From assembly GCF_019733355.1 (NCBI RefSeq), contig NZ_JAIHLQ010000026.1, forward strand, positions 1-64,000: DNA of 64,000 nt, written 5' to 3'. Source of the stretch: Pseudomonas baetica (GTDB taxonomy: Bacteria; Pseudomonadota; Gammaproteobacteria; Pseudomonadales; Pseudomonadaceae). Every line of letters begins with the position of its first letter. The first letter of the stretch is position 1. The notes under the pieces are model-generated. The model ran no database searches. It was given only the letters and a program-made list of their open reading frames with translations, and was not told the origin of the DNA. Below are positions 33,568 through 41,703 of this stretch, piece by piece. Position numbers and translations under genes: made by a program.

Positions 33568-34476
33568 TCAGAACACCGACCAACCAATCCGCGAACTGAG
33601 CATCTCCAGCGCCGCCATGCCCGCCAGCGAATTACCGGCAGCATTCAATTCCGGCGACCACACGCAAACCGTGAACTGCCCCGGCACCACCGCGACAATC
33701 CCGCCGCCGACGCCGCTCTTGCCCGGCAGGCCGACGCGATAGGCGAAGTTGCCCGCCTCGTCATACAAACCACTGGTGGCCATGATCGAGTTAACCTGCT
33801 GGGTCTGGCGTCGCGTCAGAATCTGTTCGCCGCTGTGCTTGCAGTAGCCGTCATTGGCCAGAAAGCAAAAGGCCCGGGCCAGATCGATGCAGTTCATGCG
33901 CAGCGCGCAATGGCTGAAGTAGCTGCGCAACACGGCTTCAACATCGTTGTGGAAGTTGCCGAACGATTGCATCAGGTACGCCATTGCCGCGTTGCGTGCG
34001 CGGTGCTGGTATTCAGAGTCGGCGACTTTGCCGTCGATCATGATCTGCGGATTGCCCGACAGACGCCGGACGAAGTCACGCATCGACAAGGTCGGTGCGG
34101 CAAAGCGCGACTGGTTGATGTCGCAGATCACCAGTGCGCCGGCATTGATGAACGGATTGCGCGGGCGACCGCGCTCGAATTCCAGCTGCACCAACGAGTT
34201 GAACGGCTGACCGGACGGCTCATGGCCCAGACGCTCCCAGATCGCCTCACCGGAATGTTCAATGGCCTGCACCAGACTGAACACCTTGGAAATACTCTGC
34301 ACCGAGAACAGCGTCTCGGCGTCGCCGGCGCAATACATCTCGCCGTCGTTACCGTATACAGCGATGCCCAACTGGTTGGGCGCCACGGTGCCGAGGGCAG
34401 GAATGTAGTCAGCCACTTTGCCCTGCCCGATCAGGGGCCGGACAGCATCAAGGATCTCGTTCAACAGCGCTTGCAT
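33568..34476 (-). CDS. glsA: glutaminase A
   Basis: This 302-residue serine-dependent beta-lactamase-fold glutaminase hydrolyses glutamine to glutamate and ammonia. It has the SxxK motif in FSVQSISKVFSLVQAIE, NPFINAGALVICD, RNAAMAYLM, and the C-terminal GLPGKSGVGGGIVAVVPG. I chose ATG 34476 (MQALLNEILDAVRPLIG), the family start, over an ATG at 34566. It is separated from miaE by 160 bp. Confidence 0.95.
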   Translation of the reverse strand: MQALLNEILDAVRPLIGQGKVADYIPALGTVAPNQLGIAVYGNDGEMYCAGDAETLFSVQSISKVFSLVQAIEHSGEAIWERLGHEPSGQPFNSLVQLEFERGRPRNPFINAGALVICDINQSRFAAPTLSMRDFVRRLSGNPQIMIDGKVADSEYQHRARNAAMAYLMQSFGNFHNDVEAVLRSYFSHCALRMNCIDLARAFCFLANDGYCKHSGEQILTRRQTQQVNSIMATSGLYDEAGNFAYRVGLPGKSGVGGGIVAVVPGQFTVCVWSPELNAAGNSLAGMAALEMLSSRIGWSVF

Positions 34477-34636
34477 GCCGGGTTCCGAAGTCTCGCCCCG
34501 TGGGATTGCGGGGACACTGAGGCTAGACGCTGGCGGCATGCGTCGAATCACACCGGCAGGCATCATGCAGAATATTCTTGGTTCAATCGCACCCCTAGCA
34601 ATCGGAGAGCCCCCGAAGGCTGCGACAGTTTGAGCT

Positions 34637-35245
34637 TCAGGCTACTGCCGGCACACCGCTGTGGAAACGAAATTCCACGTCCGGCGATTCGATCAGTTCC
34701 TGTTCGGCCGCACGCACCTTATCGATCACCTGAGCCACATCCCTGGCGTCACCATACTGATAAGCCAGTTTCAGATACCCCTGAAAATGCCGAGCCTCGC
34801 TTTTCAACAGACCGAAGTAAAACTTGCCGAGTTCTTCGTCCAAATGCGGCACCAGTGCTTCGAACCGCTCACAACTGCGCGCTTCGATGAACGCGCCAAC
34901 CACCAGCGTATCCACCAGTTTCACCGGTTCATGGCTGCGCACCACTTTGCGCAGACCCGAGGCGTAACGGCCGGCATGCAGTTGGCGCAATTCGATCTTG
35001 CGGCGTTTCATCAGACGCATGACTTGTTCGTGGTGCACCAGTTCTTCCCGGGCCAGACGCGACATCATGTTGATCAGGTCGACGTGGGAGTGATACTTGG
35101 CAATCAGGCTCAGCGCGGTGCTGGCAGCCTTGAACTCGCAGTTCTTGTGGTCGATCAGCAGGGTTTCCTGATCGGCCAGTGCGGCCTGAACCCAGGCATC
35201 GGGTGTGCGGCAGCCAAGGAATTCGTGGATTTCGGGAAGGATCAT
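34637..35245 (-). CDS. miaE: tRNA-(ms2io6A)-hydroxylase MiaE
   Basis: This 202-residue diiron monooxygenase hydroxylates 2-methylthio-N6-isopentenyladenosine at tRNA position 37. Ligand motifs fit the family: DHKNCEFKAA, REELVHHEQVMRLM and SEARHFQGYLKLA, with ERFEALVP between. ATG 35245 (MILPEIHEFLGCRTPDAW) is the family start; the upstream extension to 35356 reads into the divergent control region. Confidence 0.95.
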   Translation of the reverse strand: MILPEIHEFLGCRTPDAWVQAALADQETLLIDHKNCEFKAASTALSLIAKYHSHVDLINMMSRLAREELVHHEQVMRLMKRRKIELRQLHAGRYASGLRKVVRSHEPVKLVDTLVVGAFIEARSCERFEALVPHLDEELGKFYFGLLKSEARHFQGYLKLAYQYGDARDVAQVIDKVRAAEQELIESPDVEFRFHSGVPAVA

Positions 35246-35320
35246 GGGGCTCACGGTCAAGGTGTTCGAGCGAAGGGCGCCGATTATACCGGCCTGTCCG
35301 AAGACCACCAGCGGCTGGCG

Positions 35321-35334
35321 TTGATATGCATCAA
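35321..35334. promoter_or_regulatory. ANR/FNR box
   Basis: TTGAT-ATGC-ATCAA is a perfect consensus ANR/FNR site. A -10-like TATAGT at 35358-35363 lies at the spacing expected for class II activation (site centred near -41.5). It should drive the universal stress protein gene under low oxygen. Confidence 0.85.
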
Positions 35335-35352
35335 GTCGCAGGTGTTGGCGCA

Positions 35353-35366
35353 ACAACTATAGTTGT
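35353..35366. promoter_or_regulatory. 14-bp palindrome over the -10 of the usp promoter
   Basis: ACAACTATAGTTGT is a perfect palindrome that contains the predicted -10 TATAGT. It could be an operator for a second regulator. Confidence 0.4.
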
Positions 35367-35403
35367 GCAACGCCGTGCCCTTTATTCGCTGGAGACTCCG
35401 CTC

Positions 35404-36267
35404 ATGCAAGCCATTCGCAGCATTCTGGTGGTCATCGAACCCGAACATTCGGAGAGCCTGGCGCTCAAGCGCGCCAAGTTGATCGCGGGTGTGACCCAGG
35501 CCCATCTGCACCTGCTGGTGTGCGACAAGAAGCACGACCACGCCGGTATGCTCGGCGTGCTCAAAGCCGCGCTGCTGGCGGACGGCTACAGTGTCACCAC
35601 CGAACAGGCCTGGAACGAGAGCCTGCACGAAACCATCACCGACGTGCAGCAGGCCGAGGGTTGCGGACTGGTGATCAAACAGCACTTCCCTGACAGCTCG
35701 TTGAAAAAAGCCCTGCTGACCCCGGCGGACTGGAAGTTGTTGCGCCACTGCCCTACTCCGGTGCTGCTGGTAAAAACCTCTACGCCCTGGAAAGACAGAG
35801 TTATTCTGGCGGCGGTCGATGTGGGCAATGCCGACGGTGAACACCGCCATCTGCATACCACGATCATCGATCATGGCTTTGACATTGCCAGCCTGGCCAA
35901 AGGGCATCTGCATGTGATCAGCGCCCATCCGTCGCCGATGCTGTCGGCGGCCGACCCGACCTTCCAGCTCAAATCAACGATCGAGGCGAAGTATCGCGAG
36001 CAATGCCGGGCGTTCCAAGCGGAGTTCGATGTCGATGACGAGCATCTGCACATCGAGGAAGGCCCGGCGGATGTGTTGATTCCGTTCATAGCGCACAAAC
36101 TGCAAGCAGCAGTGACCGTAATCGGCACCGTGGCGCGCACTGGGTTGTCAGGTGCGTTGATCGGCAATACGGCGGAAGTGGTGCTTGATACGCTGGAAAG
36201 CGATGTGTTGGTGCTCAAGCCGCAGGAGGTTGAGGATCATTTGCTGGAATTGGCGGTGAAGCATTAA
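35404..36267 (+). CDS. universal stress protein, tandem Usp domains (UspE-like)
   Basis: This 287-residue protein has two Usp domains (about 1-125 and 130-285; SILVVIEPEHSESLALKRA, then KDRVILAAVDVGNADGEH). The second domain has VIGTVARTGLSGALIGNTAEVVLDTLESDVLVLKP, carrying the ATP-binding type G-x-G loop and the final GN(T/S)AE motif. ATG 35404 follows GGAG at 35392-35395. In Pseudomonas aeruginosa several Usp proteins are ANR-induced and aid anaerobic survival; the box at 35321 fits that. Confidence 0.92.
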   Translation: MQAIRSILVVIEPEHSESLALKRAKLIAGVTQAHLHLLVCDKKHDHAGMLGVLKAALLADGYSVTTEQAWNESLHETITDVQQAEGCGLVIKQHFPDSSLKKALLTPADWKLLRHCPTPVLLVKTSTPWKDRVILAAVDVGNADGEHRHLHTTIIDHGFDIASLAKGHLHVISAHPSPMLSAADPTFQLKSTIEAKYREQCRAFQAEFDVDDEHLHIEEGPADVLIPFIAHKLQAAVTVIGTVARTGLSGALIGNTAEVVLDTLESDVLVLKPQEVEDHLLELAVKH

Positions 36268-36292
36268 GTTTTGCGGCGTCAGACAGGGCCTC

Positions 36293-36401
36293 TTCGCGAG
36301 CAAGCCCGCTCCCACAGTTTGAAATGCATTCCTCTGTGGGAGTGGTCTTGTTTTCAAATATTGAAATGCATTCCCCTGTGGGAGCGGGCTTGCTCGCGAA
36401 G
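36293..36401. repeat. REPIN with a third degenerate arm
   Basis: REP arms at 36293-36316 (CGCGAGCAAGCCCGCTCCCACAG) and 36375-36401 (CCTGTGGGAGCGGGCTTGCTCGCGAAG) are inverted. A degenerate third arm (CTGTGGGAGTGGTCTTG) lies at 36333-36350, and GAAATGCATTCC occurs twice, so the inner part has been duplicated. Confidence 0.88.
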
Positions 36402-36411
36402 CTTTTGACCT

Positions 36412-36882
36412 TCAGGCGCCAAAGGCGTCTTTGAGAAAGCCCGGTGCGATGTAGCGCTGATAGTGCGCTTCCGATAGCAGGAAGAATTCCCGATCAATGG
36501 CATCGCGCAATTCCGGCAGGTTCCAGTCGCGAAACTCCGGCAACAGCACCATCCCGTAGGCTTCCAGATTAATGATCACCCGCGCCCCCCGGGCAATCAG
36601 CTGATACGCCCAGCAATACTCGGACTGATGCGGCACAAAGCGGATCTTGCGCTGCTCCAGTTGCTGACGCAGACGCGCCGAATCAAAGATCTCGACCTTG
36701 GCCGCCATCACTTGTGACAGCAATTGCTCCAGACGCAGCCACACCGCACGTTTTTCCTCCTCGTTGTAACCATTCCAGTTGATCACTTCGTGATGGAAAC
36801 GCTTGCAGCCACGGCACACCAGATCACCGTAAACAGTGGAGCAGAGGCCGACGCAGGGGGTCTTGATGGTCTGATTGGGCAT
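36412..36882 (-). CDS. DUF1289 domain protein
   Basis: This 156-residue protein begins with the DUF1289 cysteine motif (KTPCVGLCSTVYGDLVCRGCKRFHHEVINWNGYNEEEK), probably a small metal-binding module with four cysteines. About 100 further residues of unknown function follow. I chose ATG 36882 (MPNQTIKTPCVGLC) rather than ATG 36942. The gene is divergent from acnB. Confidence 0.88.
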   Translation of the reverse strand: MPNQTIKTPCVGLCSTVYGDLVCRGCKRFHHEVINWNGYNEEEKRAVWLRLEQLLSQVMAAKVEIFDSARLRQQLEQRKIRFVPHQSEYCWAYQLIARGARVIINLEAYGMVLLPEFRDWNLPELRDAIDREFFLLSEAHYQRYIAPGFLKDAFGA

Positions 36883-37292
36883 AAGGTTGGCAAAGGCACT
36901 GAAACGCGGAACAGGTCGGCATGTTAGCCCTTTGTCTAACATTGATCACCCCTCAAACTTGAGGGCCTAACTTACCTTTAATTTTTTTTTGCCGTAGAAT
37001 CAGCCAGCCTTTTAAGGCGCCAATGTCCGTTAGAAGCTGTTTTCAAAGCGTCACGAGCACAGTCGTTCCTTCAGAGCGGTGTTGGCGAAGGGTTTTTCCA
37101 GCGGGGAAAAGCTCAACGCCAACCCTCATCAGCTCCCCGTTCTGCAGGCGTAAAACTTTGAAAGCAGCTTCTGTAAGGAATAGCCGGTAATTCTGGCCAA
37201 GCGACCCACAACGTCGCGAGGTGCATGAGTACGGCCATTTCGGGATGAGCGTCCCGGACACCCATTTGGGACCACTGATGAGGGTAATAACT
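36883..37292. other. 410-bp acnB upstream region
   Basis: This stretch has a 16-bp dyad CCCTCAA-AC-TTGAGGG at 36950-36965 and a T9 run just after. A short dyad GCCTT-TT-AAGGC lies near 37010. I see no gene on either strand. It probably holds the acnB promoter and a long 5' leader. Confidence 0.6.
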
Positions 37293-39902
37293 GTGCTTGA
37301 AGCCTACCGCAAACATATCGAAGAGCGTGCAGCCCTGGGTATCGTTCCCCAGCCGCTTAACGCCGAACAAACAGCAGGCCTGGTCGAGCTGCTGAAGAAC
37401 CCTCCGGCTGGCGAAGAAGAATTTCTCGTTGACCTGATCACCAATCGCATTCCACCCGGCGTGGACGAAGCGGCTTACGTTAAAGCCGGCTTCCTGTCTG
37501 CACTGGCCAAGGGCGAAGTTTCCTCCCCTCTGCTGGACAAAAAACGCGCTGTAGAACTGCTCGGCACCATGCAGGGCGGCTACAACATCGTGACCCTGGT
37601 TGACCTGCTGGACGACGCCGAACTGGCGCCAGTCGCTGCCGCGCAACTCAAGCACACCCTGCTGATGTTCGATGCGTTCCACGACGTGGCCGAAAAAGCC
37701 AAGAACGGCAACGCTCACGCCCAAGCCGTGCTGCAATCCTGGGCTGACGGCGAGTGGTTCAAGAACCGCCCGACCCTGGCCGACAAGATCAGCCTGCGCG
37801 TGTTCAAGGTCACCGGCGAAACCAACACCGACGACCTGTCCCCTGCGCCTGATGCCTGGTCGCGTCCAGACATCCCGCTGCACGCCCTGGCCATGCTGAA
37901 AATGGCTCGCGACGGCATCGTTCCTGATCAGCAGGGCGCCATCGGCCCGATGAAGCAGATCGAAGAAATGCGCGGTCAAGGCTTCCCGATCGCCTACGTC
38001 GGTGACGTGGTCGGTACTGGTTCTTCGCGTAAATCGGCCACCAACTCGGTGCTGTGGTTCTTCGGTGACGACGTTCCTTACGTGCCGAACAAGCGCGCTG
38101 GCGGTTTCTGCTTCGGCAGCAAAATCGCTCCGATCTTCTACAACACCATGGAAGATGCCGGCGCACTGCCAATCGAGTTCGACGTTTCCAACATGAACAT
38201 GGGCGACGTGATCGACCTGTACCCGCATGCTGGCAAAGTCTGCAAACACGGCACCGACGAAGTCCTGACCACCTTCGAAATGAAGACCCCGGTGCTGTTG
38301 GACGAAGTCCGCGCTGGTGGCCGTATCCCGCTGATCATCGGCCGTGGCCTGACCGAGAAGGCTCGCGCCGAACTGGGTCTGCCGCCGTTCGACCTGTTCA
38401 AGAAGCCAGACGCGCCCATTGAAAGCACCAAGGGTTTCACCCTGGCGCAGAAAATGGTCGGCAAGGCTTGCGGTCTGGCAGAAGGCAAAGGCGTTCGTCC
38501 TGGCACCTACTGCGAACCGAAGATGACCACCGTAGGGTCTCAGGACACCACCGGTCCAATGACCCGTGACGAACTGAAAGACCTGGCGTGCCTGGGCTTC
38601 TCCGCTGATCTGGTGATGCAGTCGTTCTGCCACACCGCGGCTTATCCAAAGCCGATCGACGTGACCACCCACCACACCCTGCCTGACTTCATCATGACCC
38701 GCGGCGGCGTTTCCCTGCGTCCGGGCGACGGCATCATCCACTCGTGGCTGAACCGCATGCTGCTGCCGGACACCGTCGGTACCGGTGGTGACTCGCACAC
38801 CCGTTTCCCGATGGGCATCTCGTTCCCGGCCGGTTCCGGTCTGGTCGCGTTCGCCGCCGCCACCGGCGTCATGCCGCTGGACATGCCGGAATCGATCCTG
38901 GTGCGCTTCAAAGGCAAAATGAAACCTGGTATCACCCTGCGTGACCTGGTTCATGCCATTCCTTACTTCGCCATTCAGAACGGTCTGCTGACCGTCGAGA
39001 AGAAAGGCAAGAAGAACGCCTTCTCCGGCCGCATCCTGGAAATCGAAGGCCTGGAAGGTCTGACGCTGGAACAGGCTTTCGAGCTGTCCGACGCCTCGGC
39101 TGAACGTTCGGCTGCCGGTTGCACCATCAAGCTGTCGAAAGAGTCGATCACCGAGTACCTGAACTCCAACATCACCCTGCTGCGCTGGATGATCGGCGAA
39201 GGCTACGGCGATGCACGTACCCTGGAACGTCGCGCACAAGCAATGGAAGCCTGGGTTGCCAACCCTGAGCTGATGGAAGCCGATGCCGACGCCGAATACG
39301 CCGAAGTCATCGAAATCGATCTGGCCGACGTCAACGAGCCTGTGCTCTGCGCGCCGAACGATCCGGACGACGCCCGTCTGCTGTCCAGCGTTGCTGGCGA
39401 GAAGATCGACGAAGTGTTCATCGGTTCGTGCATGACCAACATCGGTCACTTCCGCGCTGCCGGTAAACTGCTGGATCAGGTCAAGGGTCAGCTGCCAACC
39501 CGTCTGTGGCTGTCGCCGCCGACCAAAATGGACGCTCACCAACTGACCGAAGAAGGCTACTACGGCATCTACGGCAAGGCTGGCGCTCGCATGGAAATGC
39601 CAGGCTGCTCGCTGTGCATGGGTAACCAGGCACGCGTTGAGCCGAACAGCACCGTGGTGTCGACTTCGACCCGTAACTTCCCGAACCGTCTGGGCGACGG
39701 CGCGAACGTCTACCTGGCTTCGGCCGAGCTGGCGTCCGTTGCTTCGATCCTGGGTCGCCTGCCGACCGTCGAGGAGTACATGGAATACGCTGGCAAGATC
39801 GACAGCATGGCGGCCGATATCTACCGCTACCTGTCCTTCGACCAGATTGCCGAGTTCCGTGAAGCTGCTGCGAACGCCAACATCCCGGTCGTTCAAGCCT
39901 AA
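37293..39902 (+). CDS. acnB: aconitate hydratase B
   Basis: This 869-residue TCA-cycle enzyme isomerises citrate and isocitrate. Family hallmarks are the N-terminal HEAT-like region (LEAYRKHIEERAALGIVPQPLNAEQ), swivel domain segment TGSSRKSATNSVLW, TVGTGGDSHTRFP, and the 4Fe-4S ligands in GSCMTNIGHF and CSLCMGNQARV. I chose GTG 37293 (VLEAYRKH), preceded by GAGGG 9 bases upstream, because homologues start with MLEAYRKH; the in-frame ATGs upstream (from 37221) are not conserved. A terminator follows directly. Confidence 0.97.
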   Translation: MLEAYRKHIEERAALGIVPQPLNAEQTAGLVELLKNPPAGEEEFLVDLITNRIPPGVDEAAYVKAGFLSALAKGEVSSPLLDKKRAVELLGTMQGGYNIVTLVDLLDDAELAPVAAAQLKHTLLMFDAFHDVAEKAKNGNAHAQAVLQSWADGEWFKNRPTLADKISLRVFKVTGETNTDDLSPAPDAWSRPDIPLHALAMLKMARDGIVPDQQGAIGPMKQIEEMRGQGFPIAYVGDVVGTGSSRKSATNSVLWFFGDDVPYVPNKRAGGFCFGSKIAPIFYNTMEDAGALPIEFDVSNMNMGDVIDLYPHAGKVCKHGTDEVLTTFEMKTPVLLDEVRAGGRIPLIIGRGLTEKARAELGLPPFDLFKKPDAPIESTKGFTLAQKMVGKACGLAEGKGVRPGTYCEPKMTTVGSQDTTGPMTRDELKDLACLGFSADLVMQSFCHTAAYPKPIDVTTHHTLPDFIMTRGGVSLRPGDGIIHSWLNRMLLPDTVGTGGDSHTRFPMGISFPAGSGLVAFAAATGVMPLDMPESILVRFKGKMKPGITLRDLVHAIPYFAIQNGLLTVEKKGKKNAFSGRILEIEGLEGLTLEQAFELSDASAERSAAGCTIKLSKESITEYLNSNITLLRWMIGEGYGDARTLERRAQAMEAWVANPELMEADADAEYAEVIEIDLADVNEPVLCAPNDPDDARLLSSVAGEKIDEVFIGSCMTNIGHFRAAGKLLDQVKGQLPTRLWLSPPTKMDAHQLTEEGYYGIYGKAGARMEMPGCSLCMGNQARVEPNSTVVSTSTRNFPNRLGDGANVYLASAELASVASILGRLPTVEEYMEYAGKIDSMAADIYRYLSFDQIAEFREAAANANIPVVQA

Positions 39903-39917
39903 CGCTGCAACGCAATG

Positions 39918-39957
39918 AAAAACGCCGCCCATCGTGAGATGAGCGGCGTTTTTTTAT
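39918..39957. terminator. intrinsic terminator after acnB
   Basis: AAAACGCCGC and GCGGCGTTTT flank an inner CATC/GATG pairing and run into T7. It also ends the convergent SulP gene on the other strand (A-rich 5' side). Confidence 0.92.
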
Positions 39958-39979
39958 GCCCAAAGCAACTGAACTCAAA

Positions 39980-41623
39980 TTACCTGTGGATTTGGGCTTG
40001 CTGGACAGCCCCATCGACGCTTAGCCCGCTGAGGATCACGCCATTGGCAGCGACCTCTGGCAGCTTCGCCAAGGCACTCTTGGCCTCATGCTTGAGCCGC
40101 GCCAGTATCAGTCGTTTACCCTCCTGATCCACCCGCAGAAAAAACTCCTGCATGGCCTCGATGCTGGTGCCATCCAGGTTGGGCGTTTCCTCCAGACTGA
40201 GGATCACCGTGTGCACCGGCACCGGCGAATGGCGGACCAAATGCAACGCTGCCCCGAGAATCCGTTCGACATTGGCAAAGAACAACGCCTCGCTCGGTCG
40301 AATGATCAGCACCCCTGGCTCGGCCTGAGCAATCGGATGGCGCTGCAAGTCGACAAAGTCATGCCCACCGTCAATCCGCCCGAGTACCTGAATATCCGCC
40401 GCCGACATCTGCTTGAGCATCAGCAATACACTGATCGCCACCGACACCAGCAAACCGTCCAGCACGCCCAATACCAGCACCGCGCCCACAGCGCAGAGCA
40501 CCAATACCCGATCCCGGCGCCAAATGAAGTAGCGCCCCAGCGGCTGCAAGCTCAAGCCTCTGCCCAGCGCATGCATGACGATGGCGGCAAGAATCGGCTC
40601 CGGCGTCAGGGCGATCCACGGCAACACCGTCAGCACGATCAGCAACACCACCAATGCCGCAACCCCACCGGCCCACCGTGAAGTCGCACCCGCCTCCTCA
40701 TTCGCCGACGTCGCCGAATACCCCGCCCCTGCCGGCATGCCATGAAACAACCCGGACAACAGGTTCGACGCCCCCAACACCAGCAAATCGCGATTGGAAG
40801 TCACCCGGTCACCATGCTTGAGCGCAAACGAACTGATCGAGCCGTAAGACTCCGCATACAGAATCATCACCAGCGCAAACCCCACCTCCCCCAACCGCAG
40901 CCAATCAGCAAATGGCAGCACTGGCAGATTCGGTACTTCCAGGCTCAGATCGATGAGTCCGATCATCTTCACGCCATACGCCGGCAAGTTCAGCCATTGC
41001 CCGGCCACAATGCCGATCACCACCACCAGCAAGCCACCCGGTACCCGTGGAAAGCGTGAGAACAGCCCCAGCAACACCAGTGCCACAACAGCGACGCCAG
41101 CCGCCGGCCAGTTCCATTGCGGCAGTTGCTCCAGCAGTTGCGGGGCGAAGCGCACCAGATTGGCGTCGGTCAGGTGCACGCCGACGACGCTGGCAACCTG
41201 TTTGAGAATGATCGTCAGCGCCAGACCAAAGGCAAATCCGCGCAACACCGGCTTGGCGATGAACGCGGTGACGCTGCCGAAACGAAAGATCCCCGCCAGC
41301 AAAAACAGCGCCCCGGTGACCAGCACCAAGCCGACCGCCAAGGTCGAGCGTAATTGCGGATCACCATCAGCCAGCGTCGCCGTCGCTGCTGCCAGCACCG
41401 CCGCTGATGACGAGGTGGCCGAAACAATCGCAAAGCGGCTGGTGCCGAACAACCCGTAACAGAGCAAACCGGCAAACAGCGCGATGACTCCGGCCTGCGG
41501 CGCCAGCGCGGCGATGGTCGAATACGCGACGGCTTCAGGCAACAGCAGCCCGGCAATCGACAGGCCGGCGAGTACATCCTGCCAGCGGTGGGTGGGTTCA
41601 ACAGGTTGCGGGGCGCTCGACAA
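39980..41623 (-). CDS. SulP-family (SLC26) anion permease with STAS domain
   Basis: This permease of about 547 residues has the SulP N-terminal block (LAGLSIAGLLLPEAVAYSTIAALAP), many transmembrane helices, GYSATSANEEAGATSRWAGGVAAL, and a C-terminal STAS domain (LFFANVERILGAAL, VILSLEETPNLDGTSIEAMQEFF). It may carry sulfate, bicarbonate or a dicarboxylate. The obvious ATG at 41677 sits on the hairpin of the upstream gene's terminator. I prefer TTG 41623, which has GGAG 8 bases upstream and lies past that terminator. Confidence 0.85.
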   Translation of the reverse strand: MSSAPQPVEPTHRWQDVLAGLSIAGLLLPEAVAYSTIAALAPQAGVIALFAGLLCYGLFGTSRFAIVSATSSSAAVLAAATATLADGDPQLRSTLAVGLVLVTGALFLLAGIFRFGSVTAFIAKPVLRGFAFGLALTIILKQVASVVGVHLTDANLVRFAPQLLEQLPQWNWPAAGVAVVALVLLGLFSRFPRVPGGLLVVVIGIVAGQWLNLPAYGVKMIGLIDLSLEVPNLPVLPFADWLRLGEVGFALVMILYAESYGSISSFALKHGDRVTSNRDLLVLGASNLLSGLFHGMPAGAGYSATSANEEAGATSRWAGGVAALVVLLIVLTVLPWIALTPEPILAAIVMHALGRGLSLQPLGRYFIWRRDRVLVLCAVGAVLVLGVLDGLLVSVAISVLLMLKQMSAADIQVLGRIDGGHDFVDLQRHPIAQAEPGVLIIRPSEALFFANVERILGAALHLVRHSPVPVHTVILSLEETPNLDGTSIEAMQEFFLRVDQEGKRLILARLKHEAKSALAKLPEVAANGVILSGLSVDGAVQQAQIHR

Positions 41624-41640
41624 TCCACTGTCTCCAGACG

Positions 41641-41674
41641 AAAAAAAGCCGCTGTGCGCATCACGCACAGCGGC
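41641..41674 (-). terminator. intrinsic terminator of the amino-acid permease gene
   Basis: On the minus strand GCCGCTGTGCG-TGATG-CGCACAGCGGC forms a perfect 11-bp stem followed by T7. It lies 30 bp past the stop at 41704 and overlaps the 5' end of the longest SulP reading frame. Confidence 0.92.
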
Positions 41675-41703
41675 CACTGTAGCTGAGTATCCGGCGCTTT
41701 GGC

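Noticed and set aside
37113..39932. A 939-codon open frame on the minus strand opposite acnB
   Set aside because: It is the shadow of a highly biased, GC-rich gene. Its translation has no domain and shows the compositional pattern of antisense reading.
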